Positions 51,503 through 62,816 of a stretch of DNA of 64,000 nucleotides are shown here, piece after piece (position 1 is the first letter of the stretch; every line of letters starts with the position of its first letter). The notes beneath the pieces are model-generated. The model saw only the letters and a program-made list of their open reading frames with translations, ran no database searches and was not told the DNA's origin. The position numbers and the translations under genes were made by a program. Location: contig CM077011.1 in the NCBI GenBank assembly GCA_039090855.1, positions 34,367,501 to 34,431,500 on the forward strand, read 5' to 3'. This stretch comes from Macrothele yani. Lineage: Eukaryota > Arthropoda > Arachnida > Araneae > Macrothelidae.

Positions 51503-53036
51503 ATCAAAATATGCGACGTCATTATCTATCAACTTCCGCCATCGGTCGGGCAGCTGACGGATTCCAGCCATGAAGAATACTTCGTCGTGTGACGCGATGA
51601 AGTCGTCAACCCATTTTTGCACTTCGTCACATGTCCGGAACCGTGCAGCAGACAAACCATGTTACATTGATCGGAATAAATGATAGTCTGAATGGGCTAT
51701 GTTGGGACTATACACCGGGTGCTCCAAAACTTCCAAGCCAAGCGTCAATAACGTTTCCTTGACGGCTTTCGCGCCATGGGGCCTAGCGTTCTCATGCAGT
51801 AATTTCACGGAACGCAATCCTTTGCCTGTGAATGGACGTTTCCGATAGATTTCCTGGTTCAATCGCAGTAATTGTTGCTTGTAGTGATCAGCAGTAACAG
51901 TTTGACCCTGTTCCAATAGTTCATAATAGAGCACACCTTTCATAACCCACCAGATGTACAGCAGAACTTTCTTGGAGGGAATATTACGTTTCGGTGTCGA
52001 AGTCAGTGGTGTAACCATGTATCAAAATCTGGGGGTGGGGGTTTGGTAGGGGGGGGTGTTCTGATTACACATACACACATTATATGCATACATATGTGTA
52101 CATACTGTATGCGATAGAGTTTGGGACCGCCTCCTCCTACACACACACGCAGGAGCAAAGCAGTTGCTGAGGCGCGATCTAACGGGCACGACATAGGCGC
52201 CTCTGTCGGTGAATTGTGGAACCTTAGCGAATATAACTGTAAAACTATGATAGGTAGGGCAGAAATGTAAATTACAAAGTTGTAGAAATGACTTTGCTTA
52301 TTAGGAATCGATATAGCTGTTTTATTATGTACACATTATACACGTGTTTGCATTATACGAAAAATTACAATCTTATATTATTAAATTTAGTTGGTTCACA
52401 TAAAAAAAAAGGGCACTATATTGTTATATTCCCAAAAAATTGGGGGAGGGGTGTCCTTTTCATTGGAGATCCATGACTCTGAAAATCTGGGGTCCTGACT
52501 TCCCCCCCCCTCGTGGTTACGCCTACGGTCGAAATCGTTGTTTCACCGGGGTCTATCCAGTGTTTTTTTCGTTTGGGATTGTCGTACCATATCCACTTTC
52601 ATCACCGTAACGATTTTCCACAGAAAAGACTTTCTGTGTTGTTTATTCAACAGATACAAACACTTCGTGACACGCTCATCCTTGTTCCTCTGACTCAGGT
52701 CATGTGGCACTCATTTTCCTTAATTCTGAAACTTTCCCATTGCGCGTAAACGATTGAAAATGGTTTGTTGAGTTGCCCCCAGTTGTTTAGCTAGTTCTTT
52801 TTGCGTTTGAGAAGGTTCTTTATCCAGCAATGCTTGCAGTTCCTCATGTGCAACCTTCTGCGCGGCGCCGCTACTTTCTCGATCGCTAACATCAAAATCA
52901 CCTGCTTAGAACCGTCAAAACCAAAACTCACACGTGCTTTTCGATACAATATTTGATGCACATGCTTTTGCAGCACTTTTTCTGGATGAAATTCGTAACG
53001 AATGCAGTGTCGAATAAATGCAGTATCACTTGCCAT
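51503..53036 (-). pseudogene. mariner (DD34D-type) transposase, broken
   Basis: It starts MASDTAFIRHCIRYEFHPEK. A gap and a frame change then lead to LQALLDKEPSQTQKELAKQL (helix-turn-helix) and VPHDLSQRNKDERVTKCLYL. After the hAT insertion it continues PKRNIPSKKVLLYIWWVMKG, the usual mariner KKVLLSIWWD region. The second catalytic block reads LLHENARPHGAKAV where mariners have HDNARPH, so Asp is Glu. The third reads YSPNIAHSDYHLFRSM. A stop follows before the tail IRQLPDRWRKLIDNDVAYFD, which ends near 51503. The enzyme is dead. Confidence 0.9.
52004..52527. mobile_element. hAT-type MITE inserted in the mariner gene
   Basis: The termini read CAGTGGTGTAACCA and, reverse complemented, CGTAGGCGTAACCA, with subterminal similarity AAATCTGGGG versus CCCCAGATTTTC. 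The flanks repeat 8 bp with one mismatch (GTCGAAGT at 51996-52003, GTCGAAAT at 52528-52535). No coding capacity. Confidence 0.85.
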
Positions 53037-53207
53037 CTTTCACCTACCGATGTGCAAGTGCTATTGACTATTGGGCAAACTTCTGTGTTACATTTTCAAC
53101 TCTGGATCAGTTATGGTCACATGGCAACTACGCGGGGGAATGTCAGATATGTAAATCAGCGGTATACGTCACACAAAAAACGTTTTAAAACTTATTTGTA
53201 CACCTAA

Positions 53208-53427
53208 TATAAATAAGTGGAATCCAGAACTGACTAATATAAATTTCATACAAATTTCTTTATTTTAAGACTAATGCTTTTACCCCAAAACTTAGCTGAT
53301 TTCTTTACCAGTAGCTTAAATGTAAATGTACTTACGTAATACTTCGTGCTAAAAATGGTTTTGTTGTAAGATAAACAGCTATCAACATTTTGTTTTTCGA
53401 TAACAGCATACAACTCTCAGAGCTGAA
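53208..53427. other. Spacer
   Basis: AT-rich, no features. Confidence 0.3.
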
Positions 53428-53565
53428 GTGGTTAGCCGTCTCTAATTTAGGGTCACTGCTTCCAGAAGGGGAGAGGGAGAGGGGGGATAACCACCGGCAG
53501 CCGCAGCACTTATGCCACCTCCGAGAATCGGGCTGGGCCCACCCGAACGGACGTTCAAAGACCAG
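53428..53565 (-). repeat. Degraded SINE family 1 body
   Basis: GCCGTCTCTAATTTAGGGTC followed by ACTGCTTCCAGAAGGGGAGA matches the reverse complement of the SINE body. The head region (GAGAATCGGGC and AGACCAGCGCT) is barely recognisable. Confidence 0.6.
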
Positions 53566-53648
53566 CGCTATATTTCAATTAGCCAAGTGCGGAATACCGT
53601 GTGCATGACATCATTGCATTTTTTTCTTGGCAACAGTTGACCTATATA

Positions 53649-54923
53649 CACTGAAGTGCCAGAAAAACTGCTAGACGAGCTTATGCAAAACACATAGCAA
53701 CGTCCCCTATGCGCGTACTCGGGTGCATCCGCCAGTGCGTATAATATAAAGCGATAGACATCCTTGCCAGCTGGCAGAGCTGTTTTCGGCATGAGAATCA
53801 CACGTAATAACGATTTAAGCGATTTTAAAAGCGGTGTCATAGTTGGCACTCGTGAGATGGTCCATAGTATTTTGGAGGTAGAAACGAAGTTCGGATTTTC
53901 ACGGACGACTATTGCAAGGGTGTACCGTGACTACAAGAATTCCGGCAAAACCTCCAGCCTACGATACCAGTGTGGCCGTAAAAAGACTTTGGGTGAACGT
54001 GACCATCGTCGGCTGTCAAGACTCGTTTCACGCGATAGGCGTACAACACTCTCGCAGGTATAATCGGAATTCAATGCTGGAGAATCAACAAGCATCAGCG
54101 TCCGGACTGTGCAACGTACTCTGAACGATATGGGCTTCGGGAGCCGATGCCCATTTCGAGTTCCCTTGATGGGTGTACGACACAGAGCTATGCGCCTCGC
54201 TTGGGCACGGCAACACCGCCACTGGACACTTGATGACTGGAAACAAGTAGCCTAGTCCGACGAGTCGCGTTTCCAACTGTATTGGACAGATGAAGGATTC
54301 GTGTGTGGCACAAACCCCATGAGGCCTTGGATCCCGCCTGTCAACAGGGAACTGTACCAGGTGGTGGTGGTGGTGGTGGTGGTGGGGTGTGTGTGTGTGT
54401 GTGGGGGGGGGGTCCGTAATGGTATGGGGTGTGTTTAGCTGGACTTTACTGGGATCCCTGGTACGTCTACAAACGTCTGTGACCGGCCAACGCTATGTGC
54501 GCATCCTTTCTGATGAGGTACACCCGTTCATGTCCTGCATTCATGCTGATGGGTTGGGCCTGTTCCAACAGGACAATGCCAACAGGACAATGCATCTCCA
54601 CACAAGTGTCGAGACGCCACATTATGGTTAAAAGAGCATTCATCTGAGTTTGGGGTGTTGCCATTCCCACCCAAGTCCACAGATCTGGACGTGATAGAAC
54701 ACATTTGGGATGCCATGCAACGCGCTATCGAACACAAGAATACGGGACCTCGGAATACACCCGAATTATGGAACTCTCTGCAGGAAGTATGGTGTGCATT
54801 GCCTGCAGCATATTTCCAGAAGCTAGTGGAGTCCATGCCCCGTCGTATTTCTGCAGTCCTGCGCTCCCGTGGGGGACCTACTAAGTATCAGACTGGTGTA
54901 CCAGTTTTTCTGGGACTTTAGTG
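53649..54923 (+). mobile_element. Tc1-like element D
   Basis: The left end CACTGAAGTGCCAGAAAAAC matches the right end read in reverse, CACTAAAGTCCCAGAAAAAC. TA precedes the left end (53647-53648); the right flank reads CATA, a changed TA. About 1.27 kb. Confidence 0.88.
53791..54921 (+). pseudogene. Tc1/mariner transposase D, broken by a microsatellite
   Basis: The ATG at 53791 begins MRITRNNDLSDFKSGVIVGT, a helix-turn-helix region. An in-frame TAA at 54061 is followed by SVRTVQRTLNDMGFGSRCPF and ARQHRHWTLDDWKQVA, a second stop, and the first catalytic block SDESRFQLYWTDEG. At 54360-54412 a (GGT)n(GT)n(G)n tract replaces or expands codons and changes the frame. GGGSVMVWGVFSW and LGLFQQDNANRTMHLH (second Asp) follow in another frame. 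The third frame carries PKSTDLDVIEHIWDAMQRA (the Glu of VIEH) and a complete C-terminus. Confidence 0.88.
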
Positions 54924-55283
54924 CATATACTGGAGAATTAATGGCTGTGTTTGAGTGACTGGCATGTGAATTTAAAATGAGATTTTTTTACAAAGCGCAC
55001 AGCTAATTTAATTACGTTCTATGTAAGAGCGTGAGGGCATAGAGGGCGGTCGCCCTCCCAGGGTGATTATACTAGGGTCGTAATTTCATACTTTGAGGTG
55101 CGTAAAAAAAAATAGAAATGAACAGAGTGTGAATAGATTTTCTTAACATTTTTACTTAAAAACCAAATTATGCACTTTTGTATTTGTTTTTGGTAAAAAA
55201 CTTTAGTTAGCCACATACACTATTACGCGAAGCTAACCAGCGTACAAAACGTACACTGTGAGTTGTGGACCACCTCATATGGA
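54924..55283. other. Spacer
   Basis: AT-rich; no features recognised. Confidence 0.3.
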
Positions 55284-55533
55284 AGCATGGGAGGCGCAGT
55301 GGTTTATGCGATGGTCTCTGATCATTGGTCCGAATCCCAGTGAGGTATGAATGTTGTGTTTGTCTTACGGCACTGACTCTCATCCTTCCCTGGAGTCAGT
55401 GACCCTAAATTAAGGACGGGCGAATGCATTGAAATTTTTGCATTGAAATCTCCCATAATTATCTTCAAGTGCTGCTTACCTTTATTATATATATATAGCC
55501 GATTGAGTAGCTCACGGTGGTCGTTAAAAAAAA
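55284..55533 (+). repeat. SINE family 1 with a 65-bp internal insertion
   Basis: The head is shortened (part of the region before the B box is missing). The body is normal up to GGACGGGCGAATGC, interrupted by an unrelated AT-rich piece (about 55429-55493) that includes a direct duplication CATTGAAAT, and resumes with TAGCCGATTGAGTAGCTCAC. Confidence 0.75.
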
Positions 55534-55653
55534 TTTGCCCGAAACAGGTGATGGAGATATGTAGAACAATATGCTAATATGCCTAAGCTCTGTGACCTTT
55601 TCGAAGACGTCGTAGGGATGAGACCTAATTAGTCATTTCTGCTCTATCGCCGA

Positions 55654-55881
55654 CAGGGCCGGATGGAGCTCTTGCGGGGCCCTGGGCGAAATTTCATTGC
55701 GGTGCCCAGAGCAAAATTTCATTGTGGGCACTAAAAAATAAATCTCATATTTTAATAAAGTCGTTTCTGAAAATTATCGTTTGTGAGGAAGACACACGAA
55801 CACTACCGTAAAGACAAAACGATTATCTCAAAGAAGTATTTGCTTTAAGCTTAAGGAAAAGACCATAATACGGACTGAAAG

Positions 55882-55929
<48 letters not shown>

Positions 55930-55942
55930 GAGACAGGAGGGA

Positions 55943-55973
<31 letters not shown>

Positions 55974-56031
55974 GAGACAGGAGGGAAGAGAGAGAGAGAG
56001 GGAGAGAGAGAGAGAGAAATAGAGACAGGAG

Positions 56032-56085
<54 letters not shown>

Positions 56086-56305
56086 CAGGAGGGAAGAGAG
56101 AGAGAGGAAGAGAGATAGATAAAGAGAGAAAAAGAGAGAGAGAGAGAGAAGGGAAGAGAGAGGAAGAGAGATAGATAAAGAGAGAAAGAGAGAGAGAGGA
56201 AAGAGAGAGAAAGAGAAAAAGAGAGAGTGAGGGGAAGAGAGATAGAGAAAGAAAGAAAATGAGAGGGAGAGAGAGAAAAAGAAAAAGAGAGAGAGGAAGA
56301 GAGAT

Positions 56306-56389
<84 letters not shown>

Positions 56390-57163
56390 TAAAAAGTGTT
56401 AAAATCTACGATTTTCTTTCCCGGGAGAAGGGTTTAGGTTGCATTGTGACTCTTACAACAGCTTATTTACAAAATGATAAAAAGATACCTGCTTAGCGAA
56501 TATTTTCTCATTGCGAATATTTTTGTGTAGGAAATATAATAAGGATCCCTCTAAAATAAATTGGTATAAACAGTTTTTTTCCCTGATATATGTTTAGTGA
56601 TTGATTTTTAATGCACAGTGGAGTAACTGACAAATTAGTGACATTCTAAACTTTTATACGCGTTCATATATGAAAGTTGCCTTTTTTTTTTTTTCAATTT
56701 CTTGTAATGTTGGAAAAGTGGCCTCCATATGTAGTCCGAAAGTAACTTGGATATTGTTCTTTTTATTTCCTTAAATTAAAGTATCAGGTTTTCACACAAA
56801 TTGCTGGATATATAAAAGTATAGGGTACCACAAAATGATGAAATTTAATTTGCTCATGAAAGAAATTTGCTATTTCATGAATGCGGAAAAGATTAACGTG
56901 GTTACAAAAATCATTTCGAATCTGCAAATCCCAGTGTCTGTACGACGAACAGGGGTGATAATGTATTCAAAAATGGGGAGATTGGAAACAAACAAAAAAC
57001 TTCAAAAATATATTTTTAAGGGCCTTGCGCCCCAAAAGTTACAAAAAAATATAGTTAAATTTTTTTTACCGAAAATTATTTTGTTTTCTAAACAGCGGGG
57101 CCCCCTAAAGGCGCGGGGCTCGGAGCGACCTCCCCGGTTGCCCCTATGGTCCAGCCGGCTCTG
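55654..57163. mobile_element. 1.5-kb hAT element containing a GA microsatellite
   Basis: The termini read CAGGGCCGGATGGAGC and, reverse complemented, CAGAGCCGGCTGGACC. GGGGCCC-rich sequence lies just inside both. The 8-bp duplication ATCGCCGA is perfect (55646-55653 and 57164-57171). No recognisable transposase; a 109-codon frame at 56835-57164 runs into the terminus and is not a gene. Confidence 0.9.
55879..56389 (+). repeat. 510-bp GA/GAA microsatellite
   Basis: (GA)n is interrupted by repeated words such as AATAGAGACAGGAGGGAAGA, so it is a compound purine tract with internal tandem duplications. It is strongly strand-asymmetric (purine on +). Confidence 0.95.
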
Positions 57164-57191
57164 ATCGCCGAAAGTTCCTCTGCGCGTTTAA

Positions 57192-57628
57192 GGTGGTTCC
57201 ACCTAAAATTTCTGACTTATATTTCCAATGGTAAAATTTCTTTACATATTTTCTTCGCAATTAATGTATTCCCAAGGATTAAAATTTTCCCATCGGTAAA
57301 ACTAACCATAAGTTATAGCATGGGATACTTAATATTTGCTAAAACATAACCATAATTAAGCAATCCAACATTTGTTTGTTTACTGATGTCATCAATGTAC
57401 AGGTCGCGCCGTCTATCAATAGATCTGAACATTACTCAAAGTAAAATGATTGATTTTTAATAAAATTATGGTTATATTATAGCAAGTATTAAGTATCCCA
57501 TGCTATAGCTTAAAGTTAGTTTTATCGTGAGCAAATTTTCATCTTTGGGAATACATTAATTGCGAAGAAAATTTGTAAAGAAGTTATACCATTGGAAACA
57601 TAAGGCAGAGATTTTAGGTGGAACCACC
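57192..57628. mobile_element. piggyBac-type MITE, 437 bp
   Basis: TTAA at 57188-57191 and 57629-57632; termini GGTGGTTCCACCTAAAATTT and its near-perfect inverse. Very similar to 25210-25647 along its full length. Confidence 0.93.
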
Positions 57629-58473
57629 TTAACCTTGAACGGAATTTTTCCAAGCCCTACTCCGAAAACATCTTCCTACTGTTACCTTTATTATCTAATA
57701 CTCATTCGTTCTGTGCTGATTTGTTTTCATTCTGCATTTCTGCACGTGTTGTGTTGTCGGTGTTCACATAAATTTTACGTTTCACTTGATATTTAAAACC
57801 GTTGGCTCTTGGGTATTCACCTAATTTTTGAATTTTGATTAAAATTATATCGAAAACTGGAAGTGCGATTTTTTAACGATCATAATACAGTACTTTCCTA
57901 TAATGAAGGCAGAGGCGCCAACTTTTGAAATTTATTGGGTGGGCTCAAAGTCTTTAGTTATGATTTTATAAAAAAAAAATCTCATAAACTCTCATTTACA
58001 TAGATCCTGATTTTTATCTCATACCATCGATATGACTACAGATAGTGTATAATATAGAAAGCTAAAAAATAACTGGTGACCTAATGCAAAGATTCTGAAA
58101 TGTTGGCAATAACAATCGTCTAAAACATATACAGTTAGTTATTAACCCTACAATGCATACTTTAACCCTACAATTATTTTTCATGTAAAGTATTTGATTT
58201 TTTTATTAGTATAAATATATTTTATACTTATTTGTATAAAAATATATTTATACTAATAATTTAAATCAAATACTTAGCAGAATATAAATACATATATGAA
58301 AATAAGTTTTTTGAAAATCAAATTCATGCATTGTAGAGTTAAATCGTCACCAAAGTGTTTATCATAATTAACATGAATTCCTGAAAGTTTATAATCATGC
58401 AAACATATTTTTAAACTTGGTGACTGGACGTCTTTCTAAAATAAAATGGAACGTGGACTCACCAATCACCATT

Positions 58474-58998
58474 ATTTAGCTTGACGTGTTGCAAATGAGT
58501 TTCTCCTGACTGCACTTCTCCTTAACAATTCATCGGAAACATCTTCTAAATCCAATTTTTCAGCACTGTCCTTATGTACACTTAAAACAGCAATGTGATT
58601 ATTGATTAAGTATTTTCTGGGACATTGTGGAACGCAAAAATGTCTTTAGTCTTTTCAAAGTGGAAAAAGATTTTTCGGCTGTGGCTGTCGAAACTGGCAT
58701 TGTCAGAGGTCATGAATTCAGGCACAATGTTACGAATAACATTCGATTTCAGAAATTGTACTACATCACCAAAAGTTCTTAATTCTATGCACAACATTGT
58801 AGCACTGTCAGACACCATATTATTCTGTGACAGTAAGATATCGAAGTCGTGAATGTCATCATTGAAAAACACACGTGACCGTGGGCGGCGATACCTAATA
58901 ATTACAGGGGGAGGGGTCCAACTTTTCCGAGAGTTAAACAATAAAAAGAGAGAGAGAGAGAAAACGAAACTGTAGGATATATATGAATGTACTCGCAT
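58474..58998 (-). pseudogene. hAT transposase C-terminal remnant (ZMYM1-like)
   Basis: Minus-strand pieces read FGDVVQFLKSNVIRNIVPEF, then (frame changed) MPVSTATAEKSFSTLKRLKT and FLRSTMSQKILN, then (frame changed again) NNHIAVLSVHKDSAEKLDLE and a C-terminus ending at a stop near 58474. The ATAEKSFSTLKRLKTFLRST core is the hAT dimerisation domain. At least two frameshifts. Its position 560 bp inside the terminus of the 5.1-kb hAT element makes it that element's own transposase. Confidence 0.75.
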
Positions 58999-59195
58999 AT
59001 ATCATCATCGACCGTTATCAATCCACTGCTGGATGGAGGCTTCCCAAGTCTCTTTCACAACTTTCTGTCTTGAGCATATCTCTTTCAAGTCTCTTCAGCA
59101 TGCTTTCAAATCATGTGGTCTTCTTCTGGATCTTCTCCTACCCCTTTGTATTCCTTCTAATATTTCAGTTGTCCATCGGTGACCAGTTCTAGTAA
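58998..59195 (-). pseudogene. LINE reverse transcriptase ORF end, split by Tc1
   Basis: The minus strand carries fragments such as QDRKL-KRLGKP and ETWEASIQQWI, resembling the tail of non-LTR retrotransposon ORF2 proteins. The sequence is collinear with 63728-63990 at the DNA level (TATATCATCA, ACC-TTAT-AATCCAC-GCTG, AATTTCA-TTGT-CATC) and resumes after the Tc1 at 60750 (TATCCAGCCCATTG-CA). Confidence 0.6.
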
Positions 59196-59197
59196 TA

Positions 59198-60747
59198 CAC
59201 TGCCGGACAATTGCTAAGGACGGATGACAATAGCAACGATAGCAACCATAAAATGGAAGGCAGGAAAATGTGGAAATTAGCATAAGTGCGGGATACAGTA
59301 AGACGTGTTGTGCGTATGCAAATTTTGGATTGATTTTGGATTGCCGAACTTGTTCGTGACGTCATAGCGCTGATAAGAGATATAAAGGATTTGACGCGTA
59401 TTGACCGTTGTTGTTCAAACGCAAAGTTGAAAGGGAAAGAATCAATTGACGAACTTGCAATTTTCAGTGACTTCCCGACATCACCTAGAGGATTTTACGC
59501 GTGGCCGTATTATTGGCAAGATTGAAGAAGGGCGAAAAATAACAGATGTTGCCAGGGAGTTCGACGTCAGCCACAGTGTTGTTTCAAGGCTTTAGAAATC
59601 ATTTCAAACAAATGGAGAGTGTAGCAAACGTCACGGGGGAGGTCGTGTTCGCAGTACGACACCTGCAGAAGATCGGTACATAGTGCTATCAACAAAAAGA
59701 CACCGGCGCAGCACAGCTAGTGAAGTAGCAAATCAGTTTATGGCTGCTACTGGTAAGCGGATCTCCCGAAAAACTGTCGCCAGACGTTTGCATGAAGAAG
59801 GACTATACGCCCGCAGTCCTGTTGTGTGCATCCCATTGTCCAGACGTCACCGTACCGCCCGTTTGCAATGGTGCCATCAACATCGCAATTGGACTGATAA
59901 CGACTAGTCTGCTGTCCTCTTCTCAGATGAGAGTAGATACAATTTATCGTCCGATTGTCGACGACAACTGATCTGGCGTGATAGTGGTACTGCATATTGT
60001 CCAGCAAACATACAGGAAAGGGACCGATATCCGACATGTAGTGTCATGGTATGGGCTGGCATCATGATCAATGGCCGTACGTCCCTCTGTGTGCTTCCAA
60101 CTAGGAATATGACTGGCCAACGATACATTAATGATGTTCTACTACCTCATATTCGCATGTTCCGTGATGCTGTCGGTGATAGATTCATTTTCATGGACGA
60201 CAACGCAACATGTCATCGAACAGTCGCTGTCCAGGAGTGTCTTGAGAGCGAGGATATTCAACGCCTCGTATGGCTAGCACGTTCTCCAGATCTGAATCCC
60301 ATTGAAAATGTGTGAGATGCTTTGGGGAGGAGTCTTGCTGGTCCCCAATGCCCTCCAATAAACAAGGACACCCTCATCCGTGCACTGACAGAGGAATGGG
60401 ATAAATTACCCCAACAGCTGCTTGATAATGTTGTGCAAAGCATGACACGACGTGTGGAATCTTGCATCGCCCTCCATGGTGGCCATATCCCGTATTGACA
60501 TCTTACGCCGGAACGCCTGCGGACGGTAATTGCATTTTTTTCGCGTTTACGTATTCTGCACAAAATGGCCTGTTTGTCCCTTGAACACGTTCCAAAACCT
60601 TCTGGATTTCAGAGCACAATAAATTGTCTTTCTTGTAATGTCCTCGCATTCTGACATTATTTTATTTCACTTGGCATCCAACCACACTTACTTTTTTATG
60701 CGCTATATAGCCGTTTATGATCCGTCCTTAGCAATTGTCCAGCAGTG
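59198..60747 (+). mobile_element. Tc1-like element B
   Basis: Terminal inverted repeats CACTGCCGGACAATTGCTAA and, from the other end, CACTGCTGGACAATTGCTAA, continuing to GGACGGAT. TA lies on both sides (59196-59197, 60748-60749). It is 1550 bp, inserted in the LINE fragment. Confidence 0.93.
59455..60498 (+). pseudogene. Tc1/mariner transposase B (DD34E), three nonsense codons
   Basis: The whole protein stays in one frame. The N-terminal helix-turn-helix part reads HLEDFTRGRIIGKIEEGRKI. A TAG lies at 59593, followed by RYIVLSTKRHRRSTASEVAN and ISRKTVARRLHEEGLYARSP. A second TAG at 59905 precedes the first catalytic block LFSDESRYNLSSD. MDDNATCHRTVA and RSPDLNPIEN carry the other two catalytic residues with 34 residues between them. 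A TGA at 60313 follows IENV, and the reading ends HGGHIPY at 60498. The start codon is not certain. It is closely related to transposase A at 32.5 kb (IGK-EEGR, ESEDIQR). Confidence 0.92.
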
Positions 60748-60790
60748 TATATCCAGCCCATTGCCACTTGAGAATTCTTTAACGATCTTT
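60748..60790 (-). pseudogene. LINE fragment, continuation after Tc1
   Basis: TATCCAGCCCATTGCCACTT matches 63946-63970 (TATACCCAACCCATTGACAT) and completes the fragment at 58998-59195. Confidence 0.5.
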
Positions 60791-61384
60791 TAAAAAGTGA
60801 AGAACACAATCTTGAGTAAATTTTTCAACTTATTTCTGCAAAATTAATTTTCAGAATGATATTTGTAGCGTTTTCCAGAGAACTGCGAAACGTAGCGACG
60901 GTCTCCAGGAAATCTTCATAAAAAAAACAAAAAGAAATAATGTTAAATCGTATGTGAACCAGAAATTTTTAAGACGTTTCTTTGGAAGATTCCCCAATAA
61001 GGGGACCATGAAATTTGGAAGGGGGGATTGGTACCCCCGTGTTCCCCACCTTCCTCCGCCCATGCACCTGACATTGCATACTTTACCGATAACAAAATTT
61101 TCCACTGTGCCTAGAATTTCGCTCTCGTGGAAACGTTCTTTAAGGGATATATTTTCACACTTCCTGTAAATTCGTAAATTTGCACTCAAAATCATTTTTC
61201 ACATCAGTAAATTCATGCCGTGTGTGTTTACGATCGTCTACGCTGCGAGACAGCTTCCTTTGCTTGGGGTCCCTTACTTCTGACAGTTTTAGCTCACATG
61301 CTCTTGTAGTTTTCTCCCAGAAAAAAAAGTTTTGTAAATATATGTAAATAATTATATTGGACATCAAAAAGGATGAAATGGATA
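60791..61384. other. Internal part of the 5.1-kb hAT element
   Basis: AT-rich with short open frames that lack recognisable domains; probably non-coding remnant of the hAT element or its insertions. Confidence 0.3.
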
Positions 61385-62816
61385 CACTGGCGGAAAGTGA
61401 AAAAAGAACACCCAAAAGTAATTGGCGGACGATCATGAAATTTACATATGTTAATGGGATCGAGTTTACGTAGGCGTGATGTTAATTTCGGGACCAACCG
61501 GTGAGCGCTTACGCCACAGCACGACATAATATGCAAATTATCGTCGGTGATATTTAAGGAGTACGGCGAAGTGAATGTAATCAGTCGTCGGCGTACGGAC
61601 ACGTGCGAAGACCCTGAAGAAGCTACAATGCCTGGACATGGAAGACGTGTACGATTTCAGCAGTTATCGGACTTTGAGCGAGGTCGTCTAGTTGGACTCC
61701 GCTAGGCCGGGTGGTCGTATCGTCGTATTGCGAAGCAAATTGGACGGGAAGTAACGGTGGTGGTACAATGGTGGCTTAGATGGTCCGAGGATTATTCCCA
61801 CACGAGAAGACGTGGAACCGGGAGTCACAGACGGACTGATGAGCGGACCGATTGACACATAAGAAGAGCGGCGTTGTCAAGCAGAACATCCACTGCGACG
61901 CAAATCCGAGCTGCCGTTGCACCTGAGGTGACTGTGCGAACAATCCGCAACCATCTACTGGATGCGGGACTACGTGCACGTGTGCCTCTGGCATGTGTAC
62001 CTCTGACTCTAGCCCACCGTCAGGAACGGCTGCAGTATTGTCGCCAACGTCTGCACTGGAGAACGCAATGGCGATCTGTCGTGTTCAGCGATGAAAGCAG
62101 ATTCTGCTTGGGAGCCTCCGATGGCCGTATGCGTGTTCGCAGACGCACAGGGGAGCGTCTCCACCGTTCTTGCATCCGCCAGCGACACACAGGGCCTACA
62201 CCTGGTCTCCTGGTGTGGGGAGCGATCAGCTATCGCTCCCGTACACAACTAGTGTTTGTACCGGGTTCGTTAAACAGCAAATCCTACATCAACAACATCA
62301 TTCAGTCCGTTGTTGTGCCATTTGTAAGGTCGGTCCATCGTGGTGTCTTACAGCAAGATAACGCATGCCCACCCATGGCACGTGCAACGCAACATGCACT
62401 TCAGGGTGTGAGACAACTTCCATGGCCTGCACGTTCACCGGATTTGTCCCCCATTGAGCAATGTGTGGGATTATATGGGACAACGACTTATCCGGTCTTC
62501 ACGGCCAGCCACGACCATCCCCGATTTACGCGTCCAGGTTGAGGATGCTTGGAACTCAATTCCCCAAACTTACATCCAACATCTGTACGACAGACTCCAT
62601 GCCAGAATTGCACAGTGTGACGCAGTTCATGGTGTTTCAACCTCGTACTAACCATGTTACATGGAAATGTTATTTTTCAGTTTACCAGCAAATACAGCTG
62701 TATTTTGCCATAATGTTTTGATCCCGTTATCCTCTGTATTCCGTTATCATGCTGTATAAATTTCTTTGGTATCAGACGTCTCCTTCTTGGTGTTCTTTTT
62801 TCACTTTCCGCCAGTG
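61385..62816 (+). mobile_element. Tc1-like element C
   Basis: Perfect terminal repeats CACTGGCGGAAAGTGAAAAA (extended to AGAACACC) at both ends with TA on both sides (61383-61384, 62817-62818). 1432 bp. Confidence 0.95.
61628..62651 (+). pseudogene. Tc1/mariner transposase C, nearly full-length
   Basis: The ATG at 61628 starts MPGHGRRVRFQQLSDFERGR, with a helix-turn-helix region (WSYRRIAKQIGREVTVVVQ). In-frame stops lie at 61703 and just before 61874. From 61874 a long open stretch holds VTVRTIRNHLLDAGLRARVP, VVFSDESRFCLGASDGRMRV, VLQQDNACPP and ARSPDLSPIEQ with the catalytic Asp, Asp and Glu. The spacing of the last two is 32 by my count, two short of normal. A frame change near 62455 leads to WDYMGQRLIRSSRPATTIPD and the C-terminus ending at 62651. 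Only a few mutations separate it from an intact gene. Confidence 0.92.

Larger units (their letters stand above)
51425..53207 (-). mobile_element. mariner element, decayed
   Basis: The right terminus, reverse complemented, reads TTAGGTGTACAAATAAGTTT and the left terminus reads TTACGTGCACAAATAAGTTT. This pairing and the transposase inside define a mariner element of about 1.26 kb without the 524-bp insertion at 52004. Confidence 0.85.

Noticed and set aside
56835..57164. 109-codon open frame
   Set aside because: It runs into the terminal inverted repeat of the hAT element and has no recognisable domain.
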